Origin: Flavobacteriaceae bacterium | Lineage (GTDB): Bacteria > Bacteroidota > Bacteroidia > Flavobacteriales > Flavobacteriaceae | Assembly: GCA_947446865.1 (NCBI GenBank) | Contig: CANFHX010000009.1 | Location: 1-64,000 of the forward strand | Direction: 5' to 3' | DNA: 64,000 nucleotides | Shown: positions 1 through 8,338 of the stretch, piece by piece | Position numbering within the stretch: position 1 is the first letter of the stretch | Layout: every line of letters begins with the position of its first letter | The notes under the pieces: model-generated | What the model was told of the DNA's origin: nothing | Seen by the model: the letters and a program-made list of their open reading frames with translations, nothing else | The model's database searches: none | Program-made: the position numbers and the translations under genes

Positions 1-129
1 AATTTAAAAGGATATAAAATACCCAAATTGAAGTTTGCGCAAGAATTAGAAGTTTTAATTATCAAAGATATAGTCGAAAAATGTGGAGGGAATCCCAATA
101 AAGTAAATGAAATTTTAAACTCTGAATAA
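1..129 (+). CDS. C-terminal end of an unidentified protein (partial)
   Basis: An open frame runs from the first base to a TAA at 127-129 and encodes 42 residues, ending in KVNEILNSE. The segment is rich in Lys, Glu and Ile and is predicted to be soluble. The start lies outside the window, so no family can be assigned. The codon use matches the neighbouring genes, but a chance open frame of this length is possible in such AT-rich DNA. Confidence 0.45.
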   Translation, partial: NLKGYKIPKLKFAQELEVLIIKDIVEKCGGNPNKVNEILNSE

Positions 130-723
130 GGTTTCGAACACTTATGATTTTCAATCCGTGCCCACAAAGAAATTAAACATAAACCCCACTCCCCGAAGAG
201 TTATATAGTGACTTGATGCTCTGCGATGGTCTGCAGACCCCCGCTTTTCGTTTCCATCTCTTTAAGTGAAGTATCCCGACCGCTTTTATAGTTGGGGGAT
301 ATATAAAAAACAGTGTTTTTAGACTATAATTTTGGCAAAAAACGTGGTTCACCCCGTTCAAGACATGGTTTACCCCGTTGTGTAACGTGGTAATCCACGT
401 TCTAGACCTGGCCAACCACATTCAAGACGTGGCTGACCACGTGGCACAACGTGGATAATTACATTCAATACGTGGTTTACCACGTTAAGAACGTGGCCAA
501 CCACGTTCTTTCAATATTTTGCGGAGGTTTTTAGAAATTTCGCATCTATTCGAGTGCACTGACCCACAAAGAGATTAAAACTAAATCCACATCTAAACAA
601 TGTGGTTTTTTTAGGAATGACTGTCTTGTTTTGGAAATAATAACTTATCTTTCACGTTAGTATTTAAAATGCTTCGCGAAGTTTTTCGTCTTCGTGTCCG
701 CCAAGATATTAAAATTAAAAGTT
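130..723. other. Gene-free region holding the palindrome array
   Basis: No convincing gene was found in these 594 bases on either strand. The 82-residue open frame at 173-421 on the minus strand reads through the palindrome repeats and has no protein-like character. Besides the array at 341-510, the stretch contains the flanking direct repeats (161-190, 563-592) and a TTCGCGAA palindrome near 673. No toxin gene (HigB) or remnant is visible in front of the HigA-like gene. Confidence 0.6.
341..510. repeat. Array of eight palindromic units, 21-22 bp period
   Basis: Eight units built on ACGTGG-N4-CCACGT begin at 342, 363, 385, 406, 427, 449, 470 and 491, giving steps of 21, 22, 21, 21, 22, 21 and 21 bp. 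Four units (385, 427, 470, 491) have perfect 6-bp arms and the others have one to three mismatches. Neighbouring units also pair across their junctions (CCACGTT-N3-AACGTGG). The period is close to two helical turns, so all sites face the same side of the DNA. Imperfect copies of a roughly 30-bp sequence flank the array at 161-190 and 563-592. Confidence 0.85.
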
Positions 724-1023
724 ATGGAAAATTTAAAAAACATACATCCTGGAGAAATTTTAAAAGAAGAATTTCTAGAACCATTAGGGATAACGGCTTA
801 TCGCTTGTCTAAAGAAACATTTATTCCGCAAACAAGAGTGAGTCAAATTATTAAAGGTAATCGCAGAATTACTGCAGATACAGCTTTACGACTTTCTAAA
901 TATTTAGGAACAAGCGCAAAGTTTTGGCTTGGACTTCAAGATGATTATGATTTGGAAGAAGAAAGTATTACCAATAAACCTATTTTTGAAAATATCAAAC
1001 CAATTGAAAACAACGCAGCATAA
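724..1023 (+). CDS. higA: HigA family antitoxin, XRE-type DNA-binding protein (orphan)
   Basis: This 99-residue protein starts MENLKNIHPGEILKEEFLEP, the usual opening of HigA antitoxins, and carries a Cro/C1-type helix-turn-helix (about residues 18-70) with the typical TRVSQIIKGNRRITADTALR and GTSAKFWLGLQ segments. An upstream in-frame ATG at 694 would add ten residues that do not fit the family, so 724 is preferred. HigA normally neutralises the RelE-like mRNA-cleaving HigB toxin, encoded just upstream, and represses the operon. Here no higB is present within 590 bp upstream or downstream, so it is an orphan, perhaps acting only as a repressor. Confidence 0.85.
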   Translation: MENLKNIHPGEILKEEFLEPLGITAYRLSKETFIPQTRVSQIIKGNRRITADTALRLSKYLGTSAKFWLGLQDDYDLEEESITNKPIFENIKPIENNAA

Positions 1024-1082
1024 TTGGTGTTATATCTCATTAAAAGACTCCTTAAATAGAGGCTAATTTAAAAAACCCTTTG

Positions 1083-1090
1083 TATTTTTG
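1083..1090 (+). promoter_or_regulatory. -7 promoter box (TAnnTTTG)
   Basis: TATTTTTG matches the Bacteroidota -7 consensus TAnnTTTG and lies 67 nt before the regulator gene at 1158. The leader between them contains the short repeat GCCTTAGTGCCTTAGTGGC. Confidence 0.5.
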
Positions 1091-1157
1091 TAAAATAAGA
1101 ATTGTAAACTCAAAAAAACTTAGCGCCTTAGTGCCTTAGTGGCTAAATAAAAAATAA

Positions 1158-2321
1158 ATGTCCAAAATACTAATCATAGAAGACGAAGCATCCATTCGAA
1201 GAGTACTGACTAAAATACTTTCCGAAGAAAGCGATACCTACCAAGTAGAAACAGCCGAAGATGGAATTCAAGGTCTTGAAAAAATAAAAAACACCGATTA
1301 CGATTTGGTTTTGTGCGACATCAAAATGCCAAAAATGGACGGTGTAGAACTGCTAGAAGCAGTTAAAAAAATCAAACCCGAAATTCCGATGGTGATGATT
1401 TCTGGGCATGGCGACATGGAAACCGCAATCCAAACCATGCGTTTGGGAGCCTTTGATTATATTTCAAAACCACCCGATTTAAATAGATTATTAAATACCG
1501 TTCGCAACGCATTAGACAAAAAACAACTCGTAGTTGAAAATAAAATCCTAAAGAAAAAAGTCAGCAAAAACTATGAAATGATAGGCAACTCAGAACCTAT
1601 CAATCATATCAAGCAGATGATTGAAAAAGTTGCCCAAACCGATGCTCGTGTATTAATCACGGGTCCAAACGGAACCGGAAAAGAACTCGTTGCCCACCAA
1701 TTACATGAAAAAAGTGAACGTGCTGCCTTTCCTTTAATTGAGGTGAATTGCGCTGCAATTCCTTCCGAATTAATTGAAAGTGAATTGTTTGGTCACGTAA
1801 AAGGTGCCTTTACATCGGCAGTAAAAGACCGCGCAGGGAAATTTGAAGCAGCCGATGGCGGAACCATTTTTCTGGATGAAATTGGCGATATGAGTTTGGC
1901 GGCTCAAGCCAAAGTTTTGCGTGCTTTACAAGAAAGTTTGATACAACGCGTTGGTGCCGATAAAGACATTAAAGTTAACGTTCGGGTTGTAGCGGCAACC
2001 AATAAAGACCTTAAAAAAGAAATTGAAGAAGGACGTTTTCGTGAAGATTTATACCACCGATTGGCAGTAATATTAATTAAAGTTCCTGCATTGAATGACC
2101 GTCGGGATGACATACCTTTGCTGCTTGAACATTTTGCCGTAAAAATAGCAGAAGAACAAGGAAATGCCACCAAAATATTCTCTAAAGAAGCCATTAAATT
2201 ACTTCAAGAATACGACTGGACGGGTAACATCCGCGAATTAAGAAACGTAGTTGAACGCTTGATAATTCTAGGTGGAAGCGAAATTTCCGAACTAGATGTA
2301 AAGTTGTTTGCGAGTAAATAA
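1158..2321 (+). CDS. NtrC-type response regulator lacking a DNA-binding domain
   Basis: The 387-residue protein has a receiver domain (residues 1-115; phospho-acceptor D54 in LCDIKMPKMDG, conserved K104) and a sigma-54 AAA+ domain with Walker A GPNGTGKE (169-176), Walker B TIFLDEIGD (about 236-244) and the arginine-finger region RFREDLYHRL. Two features depart from classical NtrC proteins. The sigma-54 contact loop reads GAFTSA (216-221) instead of GAFTGA. The protein ends shortly after the AAA+ lid, in ISELDVKLFASK, with no Fis-type helix-turn-helix. It may therefore activate sigma-54 holoenzyme from solution, or have another ATPase role. No histidine kinase is adjacent. Confidence 0.9.
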   Translation: MSKILIIEDEASIRRVLTKILSEESDTYQVETAEDGIQGLEKIKNTDYDLVLCDIKMPKMDGVELLEAVKKIKPEIPMVMISGHGDMETAIQTMRLGAFDYISKPPDLNRLLNTVRNALDKKQLVVENKILKKKVSKNYEMIGNSEPINHIKQMIEKVAQTDARVLITGPNGTGKELVAHQLHEKSERAAFPLIEVNCAAIPSELIESELFGHVKGAFTSAVKDRAGKFEAADGGTIFLDEIGDMSLAAQAKVLRALQESLIQRVGADKDIKVNVRVVAATNKDLKKEIEEGRFREDLYHRLAVILIKVPALNDRRDDIPLLLEHFAVKIAEEQGNATKIFSKEAIKLLQEYDWTGNIRELRNVVERLIILGGSEISELDVKLFASK

Positions 2322-2394
2322 TACAAGTTGTGGGTTGTAAGTTGAAAGGTTTCCAAAACCTAGAACCCAAAACCTAGAACCTAGAACCAAAAAA

Positions 2395-3012
2395 ATGCAA
2401 TTAAAAAAAATAAACCCCGATCTGCAACAAGCACTAATTGAATTTGATTTAATTGAGGCTAACGAAATGCAACAAGAAACCTTCTCTGCCATAAAAAGTG
2501 GTGCCGATGCTGTAATTCAATCTCCAATTGGAACAGGAAAAACAACGACTATTGTTTTGAACGTTATCCAACGTTTGCAAAAAACAATTGGCGAAAGCAC
2601 CCGCGCTTTAATTATTGTTGAAAATAAAGAAAAAGTACTCGAAATGGAAGAACTTTTCTTAAAACTAGGAACCTACACCGATTTAAGTATTTTAGGCGTT
2701 CACGATAAAGGCGATATTGACTACGACAAAAATATAATTTCTTTAGGATTGGATGTGCTTATCGGAACACCAAATAGAATAAATGCTTTGTTTTCTTCTG
2801 CAGGATTTAATATCAACACTATTAAAATGTTTGTAGTTGATGATTCCGAAGTACTTTTTAGAAACCGTGTAGATGCAGTTATTTTGAGATTATCGGCAAG
2901 TATCGATAAAACCCAACGCATTTTCTTTTGTTCTGAAATTACCGATAGAGTAGAAACATTAGCAAACAATATAATGATTGAACCTATCTTCTTTGAAATG
3001 GATGAGGAGTAG
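2395..3012 (+). CDS. Single-domain DEAD/DEAH-box helicase-like protein
   Basis: This 205-residue protein corresponds to only the first RecA-like domain of a DEAD-box helicase. Motif I is readable (SPIGTGKTTT, about residues 43-52) and a motif Ib-like GTPNRI is present. Motif II is degenerate (VVDDSEVLF in place of VLDEAD) and motif III is CSE rather than SAT. The helicase C-terminal domain is missing and the frame ends naturally in MDEE. It could still bind nucleotide or RNA, but unwinding is unlikely. The spacer in front of it consists of CCTAGAACC short repeats, and it precedes the DUF2007 gene on the same strand. Confidence 0.75.
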   Translation: MQLKKINPDLQQALIEFDLIEANEMQQETFSAIKSGADAVIQSPIGTGKTTTIVLNVIQRLQKTIGESTRALIIVENKEKVLEMEELFLKLGTYTDLSILGVHDKGDIDYDKNIISLGLDVLIGTPNRINALFSSAGFNINTIKMFVVDDSEVLFRNRVDAVILRLSASIDKTQRIFFCSEITDRVETLANNIMIEPIFFEMDEE

Positions 3013-3136
3013 TGTTCAGTATTCAGTGCTCAGTGCTCAGTGCTCAGTTTTTCAGTGTTCAGTGTAGTGTCAAACAACAAACTACAAACAATAAACAACA
3101 AACTACAAACAATAAACAATAAACTACAAAAATAAA
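3013..3136. repeat. Short tandem repeats between the helicase-like and DUF2007 genes
   Basis: The spacer consists mostly of two degenerate tandem repeats: a CAGTGCT/CAGTGTT heptamer run at 3017-3070, followed by an AAACAATAAACAACAAACTAC-like A-rich run up to the start codon of the next gene. Similar low-complexity leaders precede the genes at 2395 and 22429. Confidence 0.7.
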
Positions 3137-3352
3137 ATGGGCTTAATAAAAATATTTTCAGGAGAAGAAATTCTAGCAGTAACTTTAAAAGAAAGACTAG
3201 AAGAATCGGACATTATGGTTGTGGTTAGAAACAACAATCAAGCGAACGTTTTACCAAGTATTTCTTCTGTAAAAGCAGTTGAATTATTTATACAAGAAAC
3301 CGATTTCTCAAAAGCAAACCCTGTAATTGAGGAGTTTAGAATGAGTATGTAA
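3137..3352 (+). CDS. DUF2007 family protein (putative signal-transducing)
   Basis: The 71-residue protein opens MGLIKIFSGEEILAVTLKER and has the alpha-beta pattern and length of the DUF2007 family (domain often fused to membrane or zinc-ribbon proteins; a ferredoxin-like fold with suggested signalling role). VKAVELFI and the C-terminal ANPVIEEF also fit. It has no signal peptide or membrane segment and is probably cytoplasmic. The exact role is unknown. Confidence 0.8.
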   Translation: MGLIKIFSGEEILAVTLKERLEESDIMVVVRNNNQANVLPSISSVKAVELFIQETDFSKANPVIEEFRMSM

Positions 3353-3358
3353 TTTTTG

Positions 3359-3366
3359 TATATTTG
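3359..3366 (+). promoter_or_regulatory. -7 promoter box for the ParD/ParE-like pair
   Basis: TATATTTG fits the TAnnTTTG consensus. It lies 19 nt before the start codon at 3385 and immediately after the DUF2007 stop codon, suggesting the toxin-antitoxin pair is transcribed separately. Confidence 0.6.
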
Positions 3367-3384
3367 TAATTCAAATTTTATATT

Positions 3385-3630
3385 ATGGACATAACTGCTG
3401 CCAAAAAGGAACTTGTGGACTGGTTACTTCATATTCAGGATGAAAGTAAACTTAAAAAATTGATTGCACTAAAATCAGTTTTAGATAAAGAAGTGGTTGC
3501 TCACACCATAAGTGGCTATCCTGTGGATAGGTTGGAATATATTAAAATGGTTAAGGAAGCCGACTCTAGAATTTCCTCAGGAAAATTTACTACAATAGAA
3601 GATTTAGAAATAGAAATTGAAAATTGGTAA
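3385..3630 (+). CDS. Type II antitoxin of a ParE/RelE-type pair
   Basis: This 81-residue acidic protein opens MDITAAKKELVDWLLHIQDE and ends FTTIEDLEIEIENW. Small proteins of this kind stand directly before ParE-family toxins in Flavobacteriaceae. The C-terminal half, with GYPVDRLEYIKMVKEADSRI, resembles the toxin-wrapping helices of other antitoxins. No clear helix-turn-helix or ribbon-helix-helix is visible, so its DNA-binding ability is uncertain. One base separates its TAA from the ATG of the toxin gene, indicating translational coupling. Confidence 0.75.
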   Translation: MDITAAKKELVDWLLHIQDESKLKKLIALKSVLDKEVVAHTISGYPVDRLEYIKMVKEADSRISSGKFTTIEDLEIEIENW

Positions 3631-3631
3631 A

Positions 3632-3931
3632 ATGTCTGGGCCTATAAAAATTTTGTGGGACAATGAAGCAAAAGCGGATTTGAAATTAATCTTTGAATAC
3701 CTTAAATTAAAATCGCCACAAGCAGCAAAAAATGTAGTACAGGATATTGTAAATCAAAGCAAAAACATCCATTTTACAGAACAATATCAAGTAGATGAAT
3801 TTTTAGGGGAGCCCTACAGGAGAATGGTTGTGCGTAATTACAAATTCATTTATAAAATTCAATCAGAATCTGAAATTCGAATATTACAAATTTTTGATAC
3901 TCGTCAAAATCCAATAAAACTTAAAAAGTAA
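3632..3931 (+). CDS. ParE/RelE family toxin
   Basis: The 99-residue protein has the ParE/RelE pattern: an N-terminal IKILWDNEAKADLKLIFEYL, a central HFTEQYQVDEFLGEPYRRMVV, and a terminal YKFIYKIQ-ILQIFDTRQNP block. ParE toxins usually poison DNA gyrase and RelE toxins cleave mRNA at the ribosome; the sequence alone does not decide which. A TTG codon at 3617 would extend the protein into the antitoxin gene, but the ATG at 3632, one base after the antitoxin stop, gives the normal family N-terminus. Confidence 0.85.
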   Translation: MSGPIKILWDNEAKADLKLIFEYLKLKSPQAAKNVVQDIVNQSKNIHFTEQYQVDEFLGEPYRRMVVRNYKFIYKIQSESEIRILQIFDTRQNPIKLKK

Positions 3932-4026
3932 CTCCAATGTATTTAACTTGCATAATAATAGGTTTCTTCAAAACTTAAATGGCAATGAAATAATTTGGTG
4001 TTATCTATATATGGATACAAAAAAAT

Positions 4027-5250
4027 CTACCTAAACAATTTCAATTTATAGGTTAGTAAGGAAATTAAGATTCCGAAAATCCCTATAAAAGCAAAAGAAT
4101 ATCTCAAACTAGTCATTTGGGCAATGTATCCTATTATGGGTGGTCCGATTAAAAACCCCATAAAACTAATACTGGAAACTATTGTTAACGCAATACTCGT
4201 AGGTACTTTTTTGCTATTTCCTGCAGCATTAAAGACTATCGGAATCACATTGGAAACTCCAAAACCAACCAGCATGAATGCAATGGTGCAACTTATCAAA
4301 TAAGGGAATAAAACAGCGCTATACAATCCTGTTGATATCATAATTCCACTAGTGATTAATACGTTTCTTGCGCCAAATTTTCGAACCAAAATATCACTCA
4401 AAAATCGCCCTATTGCCATAGTTATCATAAAAGAAGTATAGCCCAAAATCACCAAGGCTCCGGGCGCTTTCACGATTTCTTTAAAATAAACACCACTCCA
4501 ATCAAACATAATTCCTTCGCTAGCCATACAACAAAAACTTAGGATTCCGAACCAAATTAAGGAGGTGTCTTGAATTTTAAAAAAAGAAGTTTTTTCTTTT
4601 ACTTCTATTTTTTGAGGTTTGAATTTTACTAGGAATTTATAGTTGAATAGGATTAGTAAACTTATTAAAACCACTACTACTAAAAAGTGTTGAAAAGGAG
4701 TTAGTTTTAAAAATAACATTAGCAAAGCCAATAAGGCACCCGAAAATCCGGCTAAACTCCAAGATCCATGAAACGATCCCATGATGGGTTTATCAAACAA
4801 TTGTTGGGTAAAAACTCCTTGCGAATTGACGGCTATATTACAGAAATTTCCAAAAAAACCGAAGAGAAATAAACCCAATCCTAAGTGCCAACTTTGGGTT
4901 GCTAATCCTAGAAAAGAAAGAAATAAGACGTAAACAAATAATCCTATAATTGCAATTTTCCGGCTTCCATATTTGGCTACAACTTTACCAGATAGGGGCA
5001 TTGCAAGCAATTGTCCAATTGGCAAAGCAAATAATATTGTTCCTAAATTGGCTTCACTTAATTTCAAACTCAATTTTAAATCTGGAATCCGACTTGCCCA
5101 TGTAGCAAAACAAAATCCCATTCCGAAATAAAATAATGCTGTTGCAAATCGTACTCTGGTTAAATAAGAACTTTTTAGTTTTCGGTACGATTTTTTAATC
5201 TTTGTTTTCGGTACAATTTTATCTAAAAAACGGTAGTCAATTAAGGGCAT
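4027..5250 (-). CDS. MFS transporter, YbjJ-like
   Basis: The 407-residue protein has about twelve hydrophobic segments and the major facilitator signature GKVVAKYGSRKI in the first cytoplasmic loop (about residues 105-116). The N-terminal part ATWASRIPDLKLSLKLSEA resembles E. coli YbjJ-type inner-membrane proteins, whose substrate is poorly defined. The charged first 30 residues are cytoplasmic. It is a single-gene unit, convergent with the ParE-like gene. Confidence 0.85.
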   Translation of the reverse strand: MPLIDYRFLDKIVPKTKIKKSYRKLKSSYLTRVRFATALFYFGMGFCFATWASRIPDLKLSLKLSEANLGTILFALPIGQLLAMPLSGKVVAKYGSRKIAIIGLFVYVLFLSFLGLATQSWHLGLGLFLFGFFGNFCNIAVNSQGVFTQQLFDKPIMGSFHGSWSLAGFSGALLALLMLFLKLTPFQHFLVVVVLISLLILFNYKFLVKFKPQKIEVKEKTSFFKIQDTSLIWFGILSFCCMASEGIMFDWSGVYFKEIVKAPGALVILGYTSFMITMAIGRFLSDILVRKFGARNVLITSGIMISTGLYSAVLFPYLISCTIAFMLVGFGVSNVIPIVFNAAGNSKKVPTSIALTIVSSISFMGFLIGPPIIGYIAQMTSLRYSFAFIGIFGILISLLTYKLKLFR

Positions 5251-5424
5251 ATCTCTACTATTTGAAGTGCGAAATTAATAGAATAATCTTCTTAATTTTA
5301 CTATTTCAATCCTAAAATATTTCGTTTTATGTAAACCTTAAAAAATTAGTAGGCATTTTAAAAAATCAGTTGAAAAAACCCGCTTTTTTTCATTATTCCA
5401 AATTGCCTAATTCCATTATTAAGA

Positions 5425-5502
5425 TATATTTGAAACTTTAAAAAAATCGGGTAGTCTAAAAATCTAAATGATTATTTAACAATATCTCCGTTCAATTTTG
5501 CG
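5425..5502 (+). pseudogene. Decayed copy of the ABC-F gene promoter and first codons
   Basis: This stretch matches 8280-8376, the promoter, leader and first dozen codons of the ABC-F gene. Both have a TAnnTTTG box (TATATTTG at 5425-5432, TATCTTTG at 8280-8287), CTTAAAAAAATCGG, TCTAAAAATCTAA, an ATGATTA start and AATATCTCCGTTCA-type coding sequence. The 5425 copy has indels and a TAA as fourth codon, and then the similarity stops. The two copies are in the same orientation and bracket the delta-60 repeat gene. Confidence 0.7.
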
Positions 5503-5509
5503 ATTTTTT

Positions 5510-8134
5510 TTATTCAATAATTAGTTTCTCTGTTTTTATTAGATCATTTTTTTCATTCAATATAGTTACAAAGTATATTCCTTTTCCAACCCATGTAACA
5601 GGGATTACTGTTGTAATTGTTTTTGTAAATGAATTATACACTTCTTGACCAAGAAGGTTGGTTATTTTTATTTGGTAGTTTATTGATTTCAATTCGCTTC
5701 CAAAATCAACAGTAAATTGATTACTAGTAGGATTAGGATAAATTGTAAGGGTATTTTTAGGTGCAAAACTGTCTGTTCCCAAATTATCAAAAGTATATCT
5801 CGCTTGTGCAAAAAGCTGATTTGTTCCATTAAAAGAATAGCCACCAGCTAATAATTTTCCATTTTGCAAAAACAATAACTTATTGATATTTGAAGAATAA
5901 AAAATTGGTGTTGATAACAATCCGTTTGTGCCAAAAGTAGTATCCATATTTCCTCCAGCATTATTTCGATATAATGCAAATTGATTATTAATGTTGCCAG
6001 CTCTTAAAATTTTACCATCAGGTTGTAGAATCACGCTATTAAAAAAGTGTAGTTGATCTGTAAGAATTCCATTAGATCCAAATGAAGTATCAATGCTTCC
6101 ATCATAGTTGTACTGTATTAAAGTAGTAACAATAGGTGAAGAATTTAAATTATAACTGTTTATTAAATATTTATTATTAGGTGTTTTCAATATAGCGGTT
6201 CCTATATTAAATATTCCAATTTGAGTTACTACTTTCCCGTTTGTTCCAAATGATTGGTCTATTGTTCCATCATTATTTATTCTTGTGGTACCAACCTGCC
6301 CCATTGTATTAGTATTGGGTTCAATTATTCCTGTAATAATTAATTTACCATCCGTATCTTCGTAAATTGATTGTGGAAATTCAGACTCAATTGTTGAATA
6401 AAAATCAAAGGGTATATCAGAATATCCATTTATTCCAAAAGATGTGTCTAAAGTTCCATCGGTATTTAATCTTAAAACCCCAAAATGAGTAGGCCCACAA
6501 CTTGAGCCATCTGTGCCGTAATCAAAAGCAACATTTATTTTACCATTTTGCGAGACGGTAATTGCGTCAATAAAATTAACAATTACAGGTGTATTAGTTG
6601 AAAAATCTACAATTCCATTTATTCCAAATGAGGTGTCCAAAATTCCATCAGAAGTATATCTTATAATTGATTGAACAAAATTACTAAGATCATTTACTAA
6701 TAATTTGTCATCAGGTTGTTTTGCAATCATTGAAAATTGCGAGCTAATATCTATAACTCCATTTGTTCCAAATGTATTATCAATACTACCATCAGTATTA
6801 TATCGTATCAATTTGTTTTTGCTGTATAAACTGTCACCACCACAAGCAATTGTTTTTCCTGTAGATTGTTCTATTATATCAAAAATTGAGTCAACGCTTA
6901 AAACTATATTATAATAATGTTCAGTATCAAAAATTCCATTACTTGAAAATTGAATTACTTCGACTCTTGGAAAAGTAGAAATATCGGATGTTCCTCCCGT
7001 AATTATTTCCCCATTGGGTTTTAATATTAAAAAAGAGGAGAAATCAGTACCATTAATATTATATGTAGATATTCCACTTGTGCCAAAAGTTGTATCAAAA
7101 CTACCGTCATTATTTATTTGATATAAAGAAAAACTTGACCCACTTTTTCCTGAAATTAATATTTTTCCATTTGATAGACATATTAAATGAGGTTTTCCAC
7201 TTTGTACCCCTGATAAACTTGAAGATAAAGAAAAGTTATTTGCAGTTAATAGTTTGCCTGAAGTATTAAATGTAGTATCAAATTCCCCATTAGCAGTATA
7301 GCGAACTATTGCCAACTTATTGCCTGCATAAACACCCGAAATAACAATATTACCATCATTTTGAACTCCTACTGTGTAAGCTCTACTTGCTGAACCCAAA
7401 GATGCGGTCACAATACCACTTGTTCCAAAAGTTAAATCTAAACTTCCATTTGTATTGAATCGTGCAGTTGCAAAATTGTAATTTGTTCCATCGTTCCATT
7501 GCCCAGTGATAATAATTTTATCATCAGATTGAATTGCTAATTCTCTTCCTTCATTATTTTGATTATTAATGTCTAAAGTTGCTTTACCGTCAGTGTCAAA
7601 AAGAGTATCTAAACTACCATCTATATTTAAACAACTAATTGCAAAATCATTATTTATTCCATTTGAAACATATCCGCCTAATATAATTTTTCCATCACTT
7701 TTCAATCCAATTGATTTGATGTACATATTAAAACCATTAATTTGAATTTGCATAACACCATTTATACCAAAATTAGTATCTAATGTTCCATCAGTATTTA
7801 TTCTATATACAGAATTTCTTCCAGCTGTAATTATTTTTCCATCAGATTGAATAATTATACTTTCTAATTTATCGTTGGCAATAAGTAAATTTTCATAATT
7901 GTGGAAGGTACTATCTAACGTTCCATCAACATTAATTCTAATTACTTTATTTGACGTGACTAAAACAATTTTACCATCTAATTGTAATGCACCTCCAGTA
8001 GCAGTATCTCCAATTGGATTTGAAGAAATTTGATTCGTAACAATTCCGCCATTTGTTCCAAAAGTAGAATCAAGAATTTGAGATTGCATTTGAATTCCAA
8101 TAAACAATAAATAAAAAAGAGTAATTTTTTTCAT
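5510..8134 (-). CDS. Delta-60 repeat T9SS-secreted surface protein
   Basis: An 874-residue secreted protein. The start is taken at 8134 (MKKITLFYLLFIGIQMQSQ), which yields a clean signal peptide; an upstream frame to 8218 adds 28 residues before it. About fourteen delta-60 repeats of the form GxLDTSFGxNGx, often preceded by NTDG, occupy most of the protein, spaced 40-70 residues apart and predicted to fold as a beta-propeller-like array. The last 80 residues (LTIYPNPTSNQFTVDFG to the end) are a type A T9SS sorting domain, so export through the outer membrane is expected. A TATATTTG box on the minus strand (8235-8242) probably drives it. The ligand is unknown. Confidence 0.88.
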   Translation of the reverse strand: MKKITLFYLLFIGIQMQSQILDSTFGTNGGIVTNQISSNPIGDTATGGALQLDGKIVLVTSNKVIRINVDGTLDSTFHNYENLLIANDKLESIIIQSDGKIITAGRNSVYRINTDGTLDTNFGINGVMQIQINGFNMYIKSIGLKSDGKIILGGYVSNGINNDFAISCLNIDGSLDTLFDTDGKATLDINNQNNEGRELAIQSDDKIIITGQWNDGTNYNFATARFNTNGSLDLTFGTSGIVTASLGSASRAYTVGVQNDGNIVISGVYAGNKLAIVRYTANGEFDTTFNTSGKLLTANNFSLSSSLSGVQSGKPHLICLSNGKILISGKSGSSFSLYQINNDGSFDTTFGTSGISTYNINGTDFSSFLILKPNGEIITGGTSDISTFPRVEVIQFSSNGIFDTEHYYNIVLSVDSIFDIIEQSTGKTIACGGDSLYSKNKLIRYNTDGSIDNTFGTNGVIDISSQFSMIAKQPDDKLLVNDLSNFVQSIIRYTSDGILDTSFGINGIVDFSTNTPVIVNFIDAITVSQNGKINVAFDYGTDGSSCGPTHFGVLRLNTDGTLDTSFGINGYSDIPFDFYSTIESEFPQSIYEDTDGKLIITGIIEPNTNTMGQVGTTRINNDGTIDQSFGTNGKVVTQIGIFNIGTAILKTPNNKYLINSYNLNSSPIVTTLIQYNYDGSIDTSFGSNGILTDQLHFFNSVILQPDGKILRAGNINNQFALYRNNAGGNMDTTFGTNGLLSTPIFYSSNINKLLFLQNGKLLAGGYSFNGTNQLFAQARYTFDNLGTDSFAPKNTLTIYPNPTSNQFTVDFGSELKSINYQIKITNLLGQEVYNSFTKTITTVIPVTWVGKGIYFVTILNEKNDLIKTEKLIIE

Positions 8135-8279
8135 AATGGATTTTATTAGTAGATGCTTTTTTATTGAAATGGTTGCGTCAAAATTTATTTTAATAAATAG
8201 GTAGTTTTTTAAATACAAAATAATTGAGGCTAACCAAATATAGAATAAAATTTGGTAGTAAATAATTCTCCAAAAAATC

Positions 8280-8287
8280 TATCTTTG
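8280..8287 (+). promoter_or_regulatory. -7 promoter box for the ABC-F gene
   Basis: TATCTTTG matches TAnnTTTG, 51 nt before the start codon at 8339. The same promoter-leader arrangement is repeated, in decayed form, at 5425-5470. Confidence 0.55.
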
Positions 8288-8338
8288 CACCTTAAAAAAA
8301 TCGGATAATCTAATTATCTAAAAATCTAACAATTTAAA

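Noticed and set aside
173..421. 82-residue minus-strand open frame
   Set aside because: It reads through the palindrome array; the composition (NGVNHVLNGVNHVF) simply reflects the repeats.
341..510. Palindrome array as a CRISPR locus
   Set aside because: Units are contiguous with no unique spacers, and the 21-22 bp period and degeneracy do not fit CRISPR repeats. No cas gene is present.
5251..5424. Possible small gene between the MFS and delta-60 genes
   Set aside because: No frame with plausible protein composition was found; the stretch is AT-rich with stop codons in all frames.
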